A stretch of 64,000 bases of DNA, taken from Janthinobacterium fluminis. GTDB taxonomy: Bacteria > Pseudomonadota > Gammaproteobacteria > Burkholderiales > Burkholderiaceae_D. The position numbers were made by a program, and so were the translations under genes. The DNA is taken from contig NZ_JAQQXR010000005.1 of assembly GCF_028595325.1 (NCBI RefSeq), forward strand, positions 310,001-374,000, given 5' to 3'. Shown in pieces: positions 26,971-35,152 of the stretch. The notes below the pieces were generated by a model. It saw only the letters and a list, made by a program, of their open reading frames with translations. It did no database searches and was not told the origin of the DNA. Within the stretch, counting starts at the first letter, position 1, and each line of letters starts with the position of its first letter.

Positions 26971-27926
26971 GTGGACGGCGCTCCCCGGCGCGACAAAAAA
27001 CTGGCCACCGTTTTGTTGAGCGACTCCTGCATGCCGACGGCGGGGCGCCAGCCCAGCGTTTGCCGGGTGTGGCTGATGTCGACCTGCAGGGAGCCGAGCA
27101 GGCGCTGCGCCTCGGCGGACTTGCCGAGCACGGCGGCGGCGGCGCCGAGCAGCGCGGCCGGCACCGGCACCAGCCGCGCGCGCTTGCCCATCGCCGTCGC
27201 CAACATGCGCAGCAATTCCGCGATGCTGACGTCCTGGCCGTCCGACACCATGAACACCTGTCCGGGCGCGGCTGGATGGACGCTGCATAAAAGTAATAAA
27301 TCGACGAGGTTATCCAGCGATACCATGCTGCGGCGGTTGTGCACGGCGCCGAAGGGCAGCGGCCAGCCGCCGTGGGCCAGTCCCATCAGGCGCTGGAAAT
27401 TGGCGCGCACGCCCGGCCCGTAGACCAGCGGCGGACGCACGATCACCAGTTCCATGCCGCTCTCCCTGGCGAACGCTTGCAGGGCCTGCTCGGCCTCCAG
27501 CTTGGACTGGCCGTAGGGGTCGAGCGGCGCCGGCACGTCGGCGCCGGTGAACGGCCGCCGCGGCGTCGCCTCGCCGTTCACCTTGACGCTGCTGACGAAG
27601 ACGAAGCGCCGCACGCCCGCCGCCCGGGCCTGCCTGGCCAGATTCAGCGTGGCCTCGACATTCACGGCGCGGTAGGCGCGCAAGGCGTCGCCGGCCGTTT
27701 CCTGCATGACGTGCACGCGGGCGGCCAAGTGGATCACGCCGGTGCAGCCGTCCAGTGCGCCGCTCCAGTCGGTGGTCGCGTCCAGTTCGCCGACCGCGTA
27801 GTGCTGCGCCGTGGCGGCTGCGCGCACCGCCGCGACGAAGGGAAGCTGGCGCTGCGCCAAGGCTTGGCACAGCGCCGTGCCGACGAAGCCATTGGCCCCG
27901 CTCACGAGTATTTTATGCATGGTCAT
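26967..27926 (-). CDS. NAD-dependent epimerase/reductase, WbpV-like
   Basis: 319 residues, an extended SDR: NAD site VSGANGFVGTALCQAL at the N-terminus, IHLAARVH near 68, the catalytic serine in FVFVSSVKVNGE and Y-x-x-x-K in YGQSK near 141, and PPLVYGPGVRANF. This is the type that reduces the 4-keto group of UDP-4-keto-6-deoxy-GlcNAc to give UDP-QuiNAc or UDP-FucNAc. The order WbpV-like, WbpL-like, WbpM-like matches the P. aeruginosa O6 wbpV-wbpL-wbpM arrangement. It overlaps the WbuB-like gene by 14 bases at its start. Confidence 0.8.
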   Translation of the reverse strand: MTMHKILVSGANGFVGTALCQALAQRQLPFVAAVRAAATAQHYAVGELDATTDWSGALDGCTGVIHLAARVHVMQETAGDALRAYRAVNVEATLNLARQARAAGVRRFVFVSSVKVNGEATPRRPFTGADVPAPLDPYGQSKLEAEQALQAFARESGMELVIVRPPLVYGPGVRANFQRLMGLAHGGWPLPFGAVHNRRSMVSLDNLVDLLLLCSVHPAAPGQVFMVSDGQDVSIAELLRMLATAMGKRARLVPVPAALLGAAAAVLGKSAEAQRLLGSLQVDISHTRQTLGWRPAVGMQESLNKTVASFLSRRGAPST

Positions 27927-29154
27927 TCACGGCTTTCTTGCTTGACAGACGATTAAAATGCCGCTCCAGGGTGTCGATCAGCATGTTCTTTTCAAATTGC
28001 GCCGCATAGTAGGCACGGCCCGCCGCGCCCATCGCGGCGCGCTGCGCCGCGCTCAATGCCGCCATCGCGGCCACGGCGGCCGCCAGTCCGTCGGCGTCGC
28101 CGGCCGGGCAGGCGTGGCCGGCGCCCGCTTCGCGGATGATCGCGCCGCCTTCGCCGTCAAGGGCGGCGACGATGGGCAAGCCCGACGACAGATAGGTCTG
28201 CACCTTGCCGGGAATGGTCATGGCGAAGACCTCGTTCGGCTTGAGCGTGACCAGCAGCGCGTCGGCATGGGCGAAGAACGCCGGCATGCGCTCCAGCGGG
28301 AAGCGGCCGGCCATCTGCACCTGTGCGTGCAAGCCCCTTTGCGCAATCTCTTGCTTGACCCAGGCCGTCATGCGTCCGTCGCCGACGATGATCCAGCGGA
28401 TGTCGGCGCGCGCGCGCAAGCGCTCGGCCGCGGCCAGTATCGTCGGGAAATCCTGGGCATCGCCGATGTTGCCCGCAAACAGAATCGTGAACACGCCGTC
28501 GGCGCGCGGGATTTCCGGCGCCGGCGCCGGCGCCGCGCCGCTGAACAGATCCTCGGACCAACTGGGGAAGTACTGGATTTTTTCCCGCTGCGGGCAGTAT
28601 TTTTCGATGCCGCCGATGAAGGAGCGCGATTGCGCGAGAATCAAATCGCAGCGCCGGTAGATGAACGACACCATCCGGCCGACGCCGGCCAGGATGCCGG
28701 CCGAGCGCACGGCGCCGACGGCGCTCAGCGATTCGGGCCACAGGTCGAGCACCCAGAACACGACGGGCGCGCCCTTCAGGCGCTTCAGCAACAGCGCCGG
28801 CAAGCCCACCGTGACGGGCGAGGGCTCATAGACGAAAATCACGTCGTAGGGCCGGCCGCGCAGCTTGAAGGCGCCGATGACGCTGGCCGACAGGGCAAAG
28901 CTCAGATAGTTCAGCATCAAGCGCATGGCGCCGCGGCCGCGGGCCAGCAGCGGCACCCGGATGACGGCGACGCCTTCGAAGTCGCGGTAGTTTTCCGGGC
29001 ATCGCGCGAAATCGGCATCGATGCTGCCCTCCGGATAATTTGGCCAGCCGGTCAGCACGCTGACCTCGTGGCCGCGCTGCTGCAAGGCGGCGGCCAAGTC
29101 ATTGATGCGGAAATTCTCCGGCCAAAAATATTGGCTAACGATTAATATCTTCAC
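27913..29154 (-). CDS. wbuB: GT4 glycosyltransferase, WbuB-like (L-FucNAc transferase)
   Basis: 413 residues from a GTG at 29154 (family start M/V-KILIVSQYFWPENFRIND). GT-B fold: an N-terminal GT4 domain (FVYEPSPVTVGLPALLLKRL, WVLDLWPES) and a C-terminal domain with FAGNIGDAQDFPT near 237, VGDGRM and the E-x7-E-like GKVQTYLSSGLPIVA. WbuB homologues add L-FucNAc or L-FucNAm in E. coli O26-type O-antigens. It directly follows the three UDP-L-FucNAc genes (8-base gap after wbjD), which supports that substrate. The codons upstream of the chosen start are an overlap with the previous gene and lack family similarity. Confidence 0.85.
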   Translation of the reverse strand: MKILIVSQYFWPENFRINDLAAALQQRGHEVSVLTGWPNYPEGSIDADFARCPENYRDFEGVAVIRVPLLARGRGAMRLMLNYLSFALSASVIGAFKLRGRPYDVIFVYEPSPVTVGLPALLLKRLKGAPVVFWVLDLWPESLSAVGAVRSAGILAGVGRMVSFIYRRCDLILAQSRSFIGGIEKYCPQREKIQYFPSWSEDLFSGAAPAPAPEIPRADGVFTILFAGNIGDAQDFPTILAAAERLRARADIRWIIVGDGRMTAWVKQEIAQRGLHAQVQMAGRFPLERMPAFFAHADALLVTLKPNEVFAMTIPGKVQTYLSSGLPIVAALDGEGGAIIREAGAGHACPAGDADGLAAAVAAMAALSAAQRAAMGAAGRAYYAAQFEKNMLIDTLERHFNRLSSKKAVNDHA

Positions 29155-29162
29155 TGTTTGAC

Positions 29163-30296
29163 TTAGTCGGCCTTGTGCCACACCTTGCGGTTCACATAAT
29201 CGGTATAGCTGTGCAGGATGCGCACCACCTTGTCGGAGACGTTGGGCACGCTGTAATCGGCCACCAGCGCCAGGTCGCGGGCCGCGCCCCGTCCCTGGGT
29301 GTCGAGGATGGCCAAGCCCTGCAGCACGCGCTCGATGTCCAGTCCGGTCATCATCACCGCCGCCTCCTCCATGCCTTCCGGACGCTCGTGGGCTTCGCGG
29401 ATGTTGAGGGCGGGGAAATTCAAAATCGACGACTCTTCCGTGATCGTGCCGCTGTCGGACAGCACGGCCTTGGCGCTGGCCTGCAGTTTGACATAGTCCT
29501 TGAAGCCGAGCGGCTTGAGCAGGCGCACCAGCGGGTGGAAGGTGGCGCCGCGGGCGTCGACCTTCTTTTGCGTGCGCGGGTGGGTCGAGACGATCACCGG
29601 CAACTGGTAGTGCGCGGCGACGGCGTTGAGCATGCCGACCATCTTGTCGAAGTTGCGCTCGGAATCGATGTTTTCCTCGCGGTGCGCGCTGACGACGAAG
29701 TAGCCGCCCGGCGCCAGGCCCAGGCGCGTCAGCGCGTCGGACGCCTCGATGCCGTCCCGGTAATACTGCAGCACCTCGTACATCGGGCTGCCGGTCTTGA
29801 TCACGCGGTCCGGCGGCAAGCCTTCGCGCAACAGGTATTCGCGGGCGATGGCGCTGTAGGTGAGGTTGACGTCGGCCGTGTGGTCGACGATCTTGCGGTT
29901 GGTTTCTTCCGGCACGCGCTGGTCGAAGCAGCGGTTGCCGGCCTCCATGTGGAAGATGGGGATTTTCCGACGCTTGGCGGGAATCGCCGCCAGGCAGCTG
30001 TTGGTGTCGCCGAGTATCAGCAGCGCATCCGGCTGGGTCCGCTCCAGCACGGCGTCGACGGCGATGATGATCTTGCCGATGGTCTCGGCGGCAGTCGCGC
30101 CGGCCGCGCCGAGGAAGTGGTCGGGCTTGCGCACGGCCAGGTCGTGGAAGAATATTTCATTGAGCTCGTAGTCGTAGTTCTGGCCCGTGTGCACGATCAG
30201 GTGCTCGCAGAACTGGTCCAGTTTGGCCAGCACGCGCGACAGGCGGATGATTTCCGGACGCGTGCCGACGACCGTCATGACTTTTAATTTTTGCAT
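29163..30296 (-). CDS. wbjD: UDP-GlcNAc 2-epimerase-type enzyme, WbjD/FnlC (UDP-L-FucNAc synthesis)
   Basis: 377 residues of the non-hydrolysing UDP-N-acetylglucosamine 2-epimerase family: TVVGTRPEIIRLSRVL at the start, HTGQNYDYELNEIFF, GDTNSCLAAI, HMEAGNRCFDQRVPEETNRK, and SDSGTITEESSILNFP near 290. In the order WbjB-WbjC-WbjD it carries out the last step, C2 epimerisation that gives UDP-L-FucNAc. The gene starts three bases after wbjC. A WecB role (UDP-ManNAc) is the alternative, but the neighbours and the HMEAGNRCFDQRVPEE signature favour the Fnl/Wbj type. Confidence 0.88.
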   Translation of the reverse strand: MQKLKVMTVVGTRPEIIRLSRVLAKLDQFCEHLIVHTGQNYDYELNEIFFHDLAVRKPDHFLGAAGATAAETIGKIIIAVDAVLERTQPDALLILGDTNSCLAAIPAKRRKIPIFHMEAGNRCFDQRVPEETNRKIVDHTADVNLTYSAIAREYLLREGLPPDRVIKTGSPMYEVLQYYRDGIEASDALTRLGLAPGGYFVVSAHREENIDSERNFDKMVGMLNAVAAHYQLPVIVSTHPRTQKKVDARGATFHPLVRLLKPLGFKDYVKLQASAKAVLSDSGTITEESSILNFPALNIREAHERPEGMEEAAVMMTGLDIERVLQGLAILDTQGRGAARDLALVADYSVPNVSDKVVRILHSYTDYVNRKVWHKAD

Positions 30297-30299
30297 GGT

Positions 30300-31406
30300 T
30301 TAAACCTCGTGGCTGACCGTGTCGGGGTGCTGGCGGTCAAATATTTCGTTGGCCCACAGCATGACGATCATTTCCCCCTCGCCGATGTTGGTGATGTCGT
30401 GCGACCAGCCGGGGATGGTTTCCACCACCTCGGGCAGGGCGGCACTGGTGCGGCGCTGGTAGGTGGCGCCGCTGTCGATGTGGCGGAAGCCGAACCGGGC
30501 TTCGCCCTTGACGACCAAAAACTTTTCGTTTTTGGTGTGGTGGTAGTGGCCGCCGCGGGTCACGCCGGGATGGGCGGTGAAGTAAGAGAATTGGCCGGCG
30601 TCGCGCGTCTTTAACATTTCCACGAAGACGCCGCGCGGGTCCTCGTGCTTGTTCAGGGGATAGGTGAACTGCTCCGGCTGAAGATAGCTGAGGTAGCTCG
30701 CGTACAGGGCCCGCGTCAGGCCCGTGCCGACGGCCTCGGTCAGCAGGCTCGCGCGGCTGTCCTTGAACGCTTGCAACTGCTGGGCCAGCGCGCCGACGCT
30801 GATGCGGTACACCGGCCCCACCGGCTGGTATGGGCTTGGCGCGGGCGCCTGCCCGAGCGCGCCCAGGAAGGCGGCCACGACATCGTCGATGTAGACCAGG
30901 TCGATCTCGGCGGCCGCGTCGTGTATCTGCAGCGGCAAGCCTTGCGCGATATTGTGGCAGAAGGTCGCCACCGCCGAATTGTAGTTCGGCCGGCACCACT
31001 TGCCGAACACATTCGGCAGGCGGTACAGATAGACGGGGGCGCCGCTGGCGGCGCTGTAGGCGCGCAGCGCCGCCTCGGCGCCGCGCTTGCTGCTGCCGTA
31101 GGCGTTCTCGCGCTCGGCCTGGGTCGACGAGGTGTACAGGATGGGCACGGCGCGGCCGGCGGCGCGCACGGCGTCGCAGACGGCGCGGGTCAGGTCGGTA
31201 TTGCCTTGCGCAAATTCGTCCTCCGTTTGCGGCCGGTTGACGCCGGCCAGGTGGAAGATGAAATCGGCTTGGGCGGCCTTCTCGGCCAGCGCCTGCGGCG
31301 TCTCGCCCTTGAGCAGGGTCAGCACCTCGACGCCGCCCCGCTCGCGCAGGTGGACCAGCAGATTCTTGCCGATGAAGCCATGGGCTCCGGTCACGAGTAC
31401 TTTCAT
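30300..31406 (-). CDS. wbjC: WbjC/CapF: bifunctional C3-epimerase and C4-reductase of UDP-L-FucNAc synthesis
   Basis: 368 residues. An N-terminal SDR domain (VTGAHGFIGKNL, IFHLAGVNRP, the Y-x-x-x-K motif YGSSK near 118) is joined to a C-terminal cupin domain (from about 250) with GGHYHHTKNEKFLVVKGEA, whose His residues bind metal in CapF. The cupin epimerises C3 and the SDR part reduces C4, giving UDP-6-deoxy-L-talose-type products that WbjD then epimerises. It sits four bases after wbjB and three bases before wbjD, an uninterrupted three-gene pathway. Confidence 0.92.
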   Translation of the reverse strand: MKVLVTGAHGFIGKNLLVHLRERGGVEVLTLLKGETPQALAEKAAQADFIFHLAGVNRPQTEDEFAQGNTDLTRAVCDAVRAAGRAVPILYTSSTQAERENAYGSSKRGAEAALRAYSAASGAPVYLYRLPNVFGKWCRPNYNSAVATFCHNIAQGLPLQIHDAAAEIDLVYIDDVVAAFLGALGQAPAPSPYQPVGPVYRISVGALAQQLQAFKDSRASLLTEAVGTGLTRALYASYLSYLQPEQFTYPLNKHEDPRGVFVEMLKTRDAGQFSYFTAHPGVTRGGHYHHTKNEKFLVVKGEARFGFRHIDSGATYQRRTSAALPEVVETIPGWSHDITNIGEGEMIVMLWANEIFDRQHPDTVSHEV

Positions 31407-31410
31407 GCGC

Positions 31411-32445
31411 CTAGCCCTCCGCGACGGCTGCTTCGCCGCGGGCGATGGCCTGGATGAAATCTAGCTTCATCAGCAAGGCGCGCATGCCGGCCTGGTCCAG
31501 GCGCTCCGTGTTGTGCGAATTGTAGTCGTCGCAGTTGGAAATCTTTTGCTCGCCCTCTTCGACGAACTTTCCGTAGTTCAAGTCGCGCAAGTCGGGCGGC
31601 ACGCGGAAATACTCGCCGAGGTCGGCGGCGGCGGCCATCTCCTCGCGGCTGAGCAGGGTTTCATACAGTTTTTCGCCGTGCCGGGTGCCGATGATGTCGA
31701 CCGGATGGTCGGGCTTGCCGAGGATGGCCAGCAGCGCGCGCACCAGCACCTCGACGGTGGCGGCGGGGGCCTTTTGCACGAACATGTCGCCGTTGGCGCC
31801 GTGCTCGAAGGCGTACAGCACCAGGTCGACGGCGTCCTCCAGCGTCATCATGAAGCGCGTCATGGCCGGGTCGGTGATGGTAATCGGCAGGCCGCCGCGG
31901 ACCTGTTCGACGAACAGCGGGATCACCGAGCCGCGCGAGGCCATCACGTTGCCGTAGCGGGTGCCGCAGATGATGGTTTTGGCGTCGTCCAGGTTGCGCG
32001 ATTTGGCGACCATGACCTTTTCCATCATGGCCTTGGAAATGCCCATCGCATTGATCGGATAGGCGGCCTTGTCGGTGCTCAGGCAGACCACGCGCCGCAC
32101 GCCGTTCTGGATGGCCGCTTCGAGCAGGTTGTCGGTGCCGAGGATATTGGTTTTCACCGCTTCCATCGGATGGAACTCGCAAGACGGCACCTGCTTCAGG
32201 GCGGCCGCGTGGAAAATATAGTCGACGCCGCGCGTGGCGTTGAGCACGCTGTCGAAATCGCGCACGTCGCCGATGTAGAACTTCAGCTTGGCGCTGAGGT
32301 ACTGCTTGCGCATATCGTCCTGTTTTTTTTCGTCGCGGCTGAAAATGCGGATCTCGCCGATGCCCGTGTCGAGAAAACGTTTCAAGACGGCGTTGCCGAA
32401 GGAACCCGTACCGCCCGTAATCAAAAGAACCTTGCCTTCAAACAT
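31411..32445 (-). CDS. wbjB: WbjB/CapE: UDP-GlcNAc 4,6-dehydratase / 5-epimerase
   Basis: 344 residues from ATG 32445 (GGAAAGAGAC before it). Soluble SDR: NAD site ITGGTGSFGNAVLKRFL, IFHAAALKQVPSCEFHPMEA, LSTDKAAYPINAMGISK with the M-x-x-x-K pair, and GTRHGEKLYETLLSREE. CapE/FlaA1-type enzymes make the UDP-2-acetamido-4-keto-6-deoxy sugar with inversion at C5. It is the first enzyme of the UDP-L-FucNAc pathway encoded by wbjB-wbjC-wbjD. It is distinct from the membrane-bound WbpM-like dehydratase at 24356-26305. Confidence 0.92.
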   Translation of the reverse strand: MFEGKVLLITGGTGSFGNAVLKRFLDTGIGEIRIFSRDEKKQDDMRKQYLSAKLKFYIGDVRDFDSVLNATRGVDYIFHAAALKQVPSCEFHPMEAVKTNILGTDNLLEAAIQNGVRRVVCLSTDKAAYPINAMGISKAMMEKVMVAKSRNLDDAKTIICGTRYGNVMASRGSVIPLFVEQVRGGLPITITDPAMTRFMMTLEDAVDLVLYAFEHGANGDMFVQKAPAATVEVLVRALLAILGKPDHPVDIIGTRHGEKLYETLLSREEMAAAADLGEYFRVPPDLRDLNYGKFVEEGEQKISNCDDYNSHNTERLDQAGMRALLMKLDFIQAIARGEAAVAEG

Positions 32446-32481
32446 AATGTCTCTTTCCAATGAAATCGTATGGTGGGCCGC

Positions 32482-33264
32482 TTAGGCCCAGCCCAGCGCC
32501 CGCCCCACCAGCGCGTCGCGCTGGGCTACCGTGGGATAGTTGATCAGCACGGCCTTGTAGGCGCCCTTGAAGACGAACAGGCTGCCGGCCGAGGCGCCGA
32601 CCACGCCGCAACTGCGTATCAGGTCGGCCACGTCGTCGAGCGAACCGGCGCCGCCGAGCAGCGTGATGGGCACGCCCACGGCGGCGCGGACCTTTTGCGC
32701 CAGCGCCAGGTCGTAGCCCTTCATCTGGCCGTCGTGCTCGATCGAATTGATGACGATTTCGCCGGCCCCCAGCGCGGCGGCGCGCTGGGCCACCTCGATC
32801 GCGTTCAGCTTGGTGTTCTTGCGGCCGTTGTGCAGGAAGACGTCGTATTCCTTGCTGAGCATGCGCTTTTTGACGTCCAGCACCACGACCACGCTCTGGC
32901 TGCCGATCTCCTCGGCGATCCGGGCGATCAGTTCCGGGTCCTCGATCGCCGCCGCGCTGAGGGCGATCTTCTCGACCCCGAGGCTGATGATGCGCTTGGC
33001 CTGGGCGACGCTGCGGATGCCGCCGCCGTAGCACAGCGGCATGCGGCATTCGGCCGCCAGGTCGGCGATCAATTTATAGTCGGGCTCGTTGCCGTGGACG
33101 GTGGCGTCGATGTCGAGGACGATCAGCTCGTCGCTTTCCTTTTCATTGAAAATCTTCACGGCGTTGATCGGGTCGCCGACATATTTCGGATTCTTGAAGG
33201 AGACGGTCTTCACCAGGCCGCCCTCGTGCACCAGCAGGCAGGGGATAATTCTGGGTCTCAGCAT
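32482..33264 (-). CDS. wbuZ: HisF-like subunit of a sugar amidination complex (WbuZ), first triad
   Basis: 260 residues with a HisF TIM barrel: MLRPRIIPCLL at the start, IVLDIDATVHG, CYGGGIRSVAQAKRIISLGV, LLGGAGSLDDV. The first catalytic Asp of HisF (position 11, in IPCLD) is Leu here, while Asp130 remains in VVLDVKKRM. It is therefore unlikely to make imidazole glycerol phosphate; with the HisH-like protein it probably supplies ammonia to the WbpG/WbuX-like amidotransferase encoded next to it. No histidine genes are near. The order WbuX, WbuY, WbuZ matches E. coli O145-type clusters that make L-FucNAm. Confidence 0.85.
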   Translation of the reverse strand: MLRPRIIPCLLVHEGGLVKTVSFKNPKYVGDPINAVKIFNEKESDELIVLDIDATVHGNEPDYKLIADLAAECRMPLCYGGGIRSVAQAKRIISLGVEKIALSAAAIEDPELIARIAEEIGSQSVVVVLDVKKRMLSKEYDVFLHNGRKNTKLNAIEVAQRAAALGAGEIVINSIEHDGQMKGYDLALAQKVRAAVGVPITLLGGAGSLDDVADLIRSCGVVGASAGSLFVFKGAYKAVLINYPTVAQRDALVGRALGWA

Positions 33265-33265
33265 A

Positions 33266-33880
33266 TTACAACTCCGCAAAGTTTTTCAGCAACCGGGCGC
33301 CGTGGTGGTGGCTCTTCTCGGGGTGGAACTGGACGCCGTAGACGTTGTCGCGGTGAACCGCGCAAGCGAAATCCACGCCGTAGGTCGACGTCGCCATCAC
33401 GCCGCCGGCCTGCGCGCAGGCGAAAAAATACGAGTGCAGGAAATAAAAGCGCGCCTCCGTCTCCAGCCCGGCGAACAGCGCGTGCGGCGCGGCCGGCGCG
33501 ACGTCGTTCCAGCCCATGTGCGGGGTAGGCAGTTGGGCCGCCGCCGGCGCGTCCTTGAAGGCGCGCACCCGGCCGGGCACCCAGCCCAGGCCCGGCCGCT
33601 TGCCCTCGTCGCTGCCGTCGGCCAGTATTTGCATGCCGACGCAGATGCCCAGCACCGGCACGCGCGCGTCGCACACCAGCGCCTCCAGCGTCGCGCGCAT
33701 GCCGGAAGCGTCGAGCAAGTCCATCGCATGGTCGAAGGCGCCGACGCCGGGCAGGATGATCTTGCTGGCGCCGTCCAGTTCGGCCGCCGTTTTCGCGGCC
33801 GCCGCGGGGATATTCATGCGCTTGTACATATTCGAGAACGCGCTGATGTTGCCGAGGCCGTAGTCGACAATTTTGATCAT
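33266..33880 (-). CDS. wbuY: HisH-like glutaminase subunit (WbuY), first triad
   Basis: 204 residues, class I glutamine amidotransferase: DYGLGNISAF at the start, LPGVGAFDHAM, nucleophile Cys80 in LGICVGMQ, and His186-Glu188 in FHPEKS. The catalytic triad is intact, so it should release ammonia from glutamine. It overlaps the WbuX-like gene (ATGA) and lies one base before the HisF-like gene, so the three are probably made in equal amounts as a complex. It is a paralogue of the HisH-like protein at 43246-43905. Confidence 0.88.
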   Translation of the reverse strand: MIKIVDYGLGNISAFSNMYKRMNIPAAAAKTAAELDGASKIILPGVGAFDHAMDLLDASGMRATLEALVCDARVPVLGICVGMQILADGSDEGKRPGLGWVPGRVRAFKDAPAAAQLPTPHMGWNDVAPAAPHALFAGLETEARFYFLHSYFFACAQAGGVMATSTYGVDFACAVHRDNVYGVQFHPEKSHHHGARLLKNFAEL

Positions 33881-35028
33881 CGGATGATCGCCTTCTGCCA
33901 GCCGACCAGGCGCAAGAGCTTGGTGATGGCGTCGAGCAGCGGCATGCTCGACTTGTAGTCGCGATAGCTCTTGTTGTCGCCGGCCATCACGGCCTTGAGC
34001 TCGTCCACGCTCAGGCCCAGCTTGGTGGCGATGTACTCGAAATCCTGGGCCACGGTGGCCTCGTCGTAAGCCTTGACGCTGATCTTGTCGAGCGCCTCGG
34101 CGCGCGTCAGCTGCCCCGTCAGCACGAGGCTGGAGAAGTGGGCGCGGCGCTTGTCGAAACCGAACTTGGTCGGCAGCCAATAGCCTTCGTAAAAGCGGGT
34201 GAAGCGCGACTCGTAGTGCTTGTGCGCGTATTTTTGCCAGCCGTAGGTGTCGACCAGCAATTGCATGGCTTCTTCCTTGATGAAGGGCACGCAATTTAGC
34301 GGTTTCACGACTTTGACGCCCTTGACGAAGCGGTAATAGAGCTTGTATTTGAAGATGTCGCACAGCGGGAAGGTCTTCAGCTTGCGCTTGCCGAAGCGGC
34401 GGTGGATGTCTTTCAGCTGCGTCAGGTCGGACGCGTGGTAATGCCATTCCAGCGGTTCGCGCACGCATTCCGTCGAGTAATTGGCGCCCGTCAAAATATA
34501 CTGGACGCCGTTCTTGGCGGCGAAATTGTACAGCGAGGCGAAAAAGGCGTGGTCTTGCGGCGTGTCGATGTGCGGCACCTGGGCCTTGAAGAAGGCCAGT
34601 TGCAAATCCTGCATTTCCTGCCAATTCACCACTTCCGTGTGCAAGTCGAAGCCCAGTCCGTCGACCATTTTTTCAATGTTGTTGACGGCTTGCTGGGAAT
34701 TCCAGCCGGCGTCCACGTGGAACAGCAGCGGCCGCAAGCCGTACTGCTTGGCCAGGTAGGCGACGTAGGAACTGTCGACGCCGCCGCTCAAACCGATGAT
34801 GCAATCGTGGGCCTTGCCGGCGCCGTCGCGCTTGATGCGCGCGACGATGGCCTCCAGCTCGCGCTGGCCGCGCGCGTCCGGATGCCAGTTCGGCACGATA
34901 TTCGCGTGATAATTGTTGCAGTAGTCACACCAGCCTTTGTCGTCGAAGCTGATGTTGGAATCCGAGGTATCCATGATGCAATTGCTACAGATAGCATAGT
35001 CACGCTTGGCTTGCATTGATTGGTCCAT
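33877..35028 (-). CDS. wbuX: N-acetyl sugar amidotransferase, WbpG/WbuX-like, first triad
   Basis: 383 residues. Zinc-ribbon-like cysteines open the protein (CSNCIMDTSDSNISFD and CDYCNNYHAN), then the PP-loop of ATP pyrophosphatases is seen in IIGLSGGVDSSYVAYLA near 78. WbpG/PseA/LfnA-type enzymes convert an N-acetyl group of a sugar to an acetamidino group, using ATP and ammonia. It is followed by its own HisH- and HisF-like partners and then by wbjBCD-wbuB, so its likely substrate is the L-FucNAc residue, giving L-FucNAm. Two starts (35028, 35016) are possible; neither has a clear ribosome site. Confidence 0.87.
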   Translation of the reverse strand: MDQSMQAKRDYAICSNCIMDTSDSNISFDDKGWCDYCNNYHANIVPNWHPDARGQRELEAIVARIKRDGAGKAHDCIIGLSGGVDSSYVAYLAKQYGLRPLLFHVDAGWNSQQAVNNIEKMVDGLGFDLHTEVVNWQEMQDLQLAFFKAQVPHIDTPQDHAFFASLYNFAAKNGVQYILTGANYSTECVREPLEWHYHASDLTQLKDIHRRFGKRKLKTFPLCDIFKYKLYYRFVKGVKVVKPLNCVPFIKEEAMQLLVDTYGWQKYAHKHYESRFTRFYEGYWLPTKFGFDKRRAHFSSLVLTGQLTRAEALDKISVKAYDEATVAQDFEYIATKLGLSVDELKAVMAGDNKSYRDYKSSMPLLDAITKLLRLVGWQKAIIR

Positions 35029-35152
35029 ATTCTAGTATTTATCAAAAAATAGTAAATGACGGGGCGGCCCTGCCCCGCATCGCCGCGCCGCCGGCGCACG
35101 CGGTGCGTCTGGGCTGCATTGTAAAGCAATGCCGGGGGCGGACGCGAGCCGC

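Noticed and set aside
32482-33880. Interpretation of the HisF/HisH pairs as histidine biosynthesis genes
   Set aside because: No other his genes are nearby, each HisF lacks a catalytic acid, and both pairs adjoin WbpG-like amidotransferases in a sugar locus.
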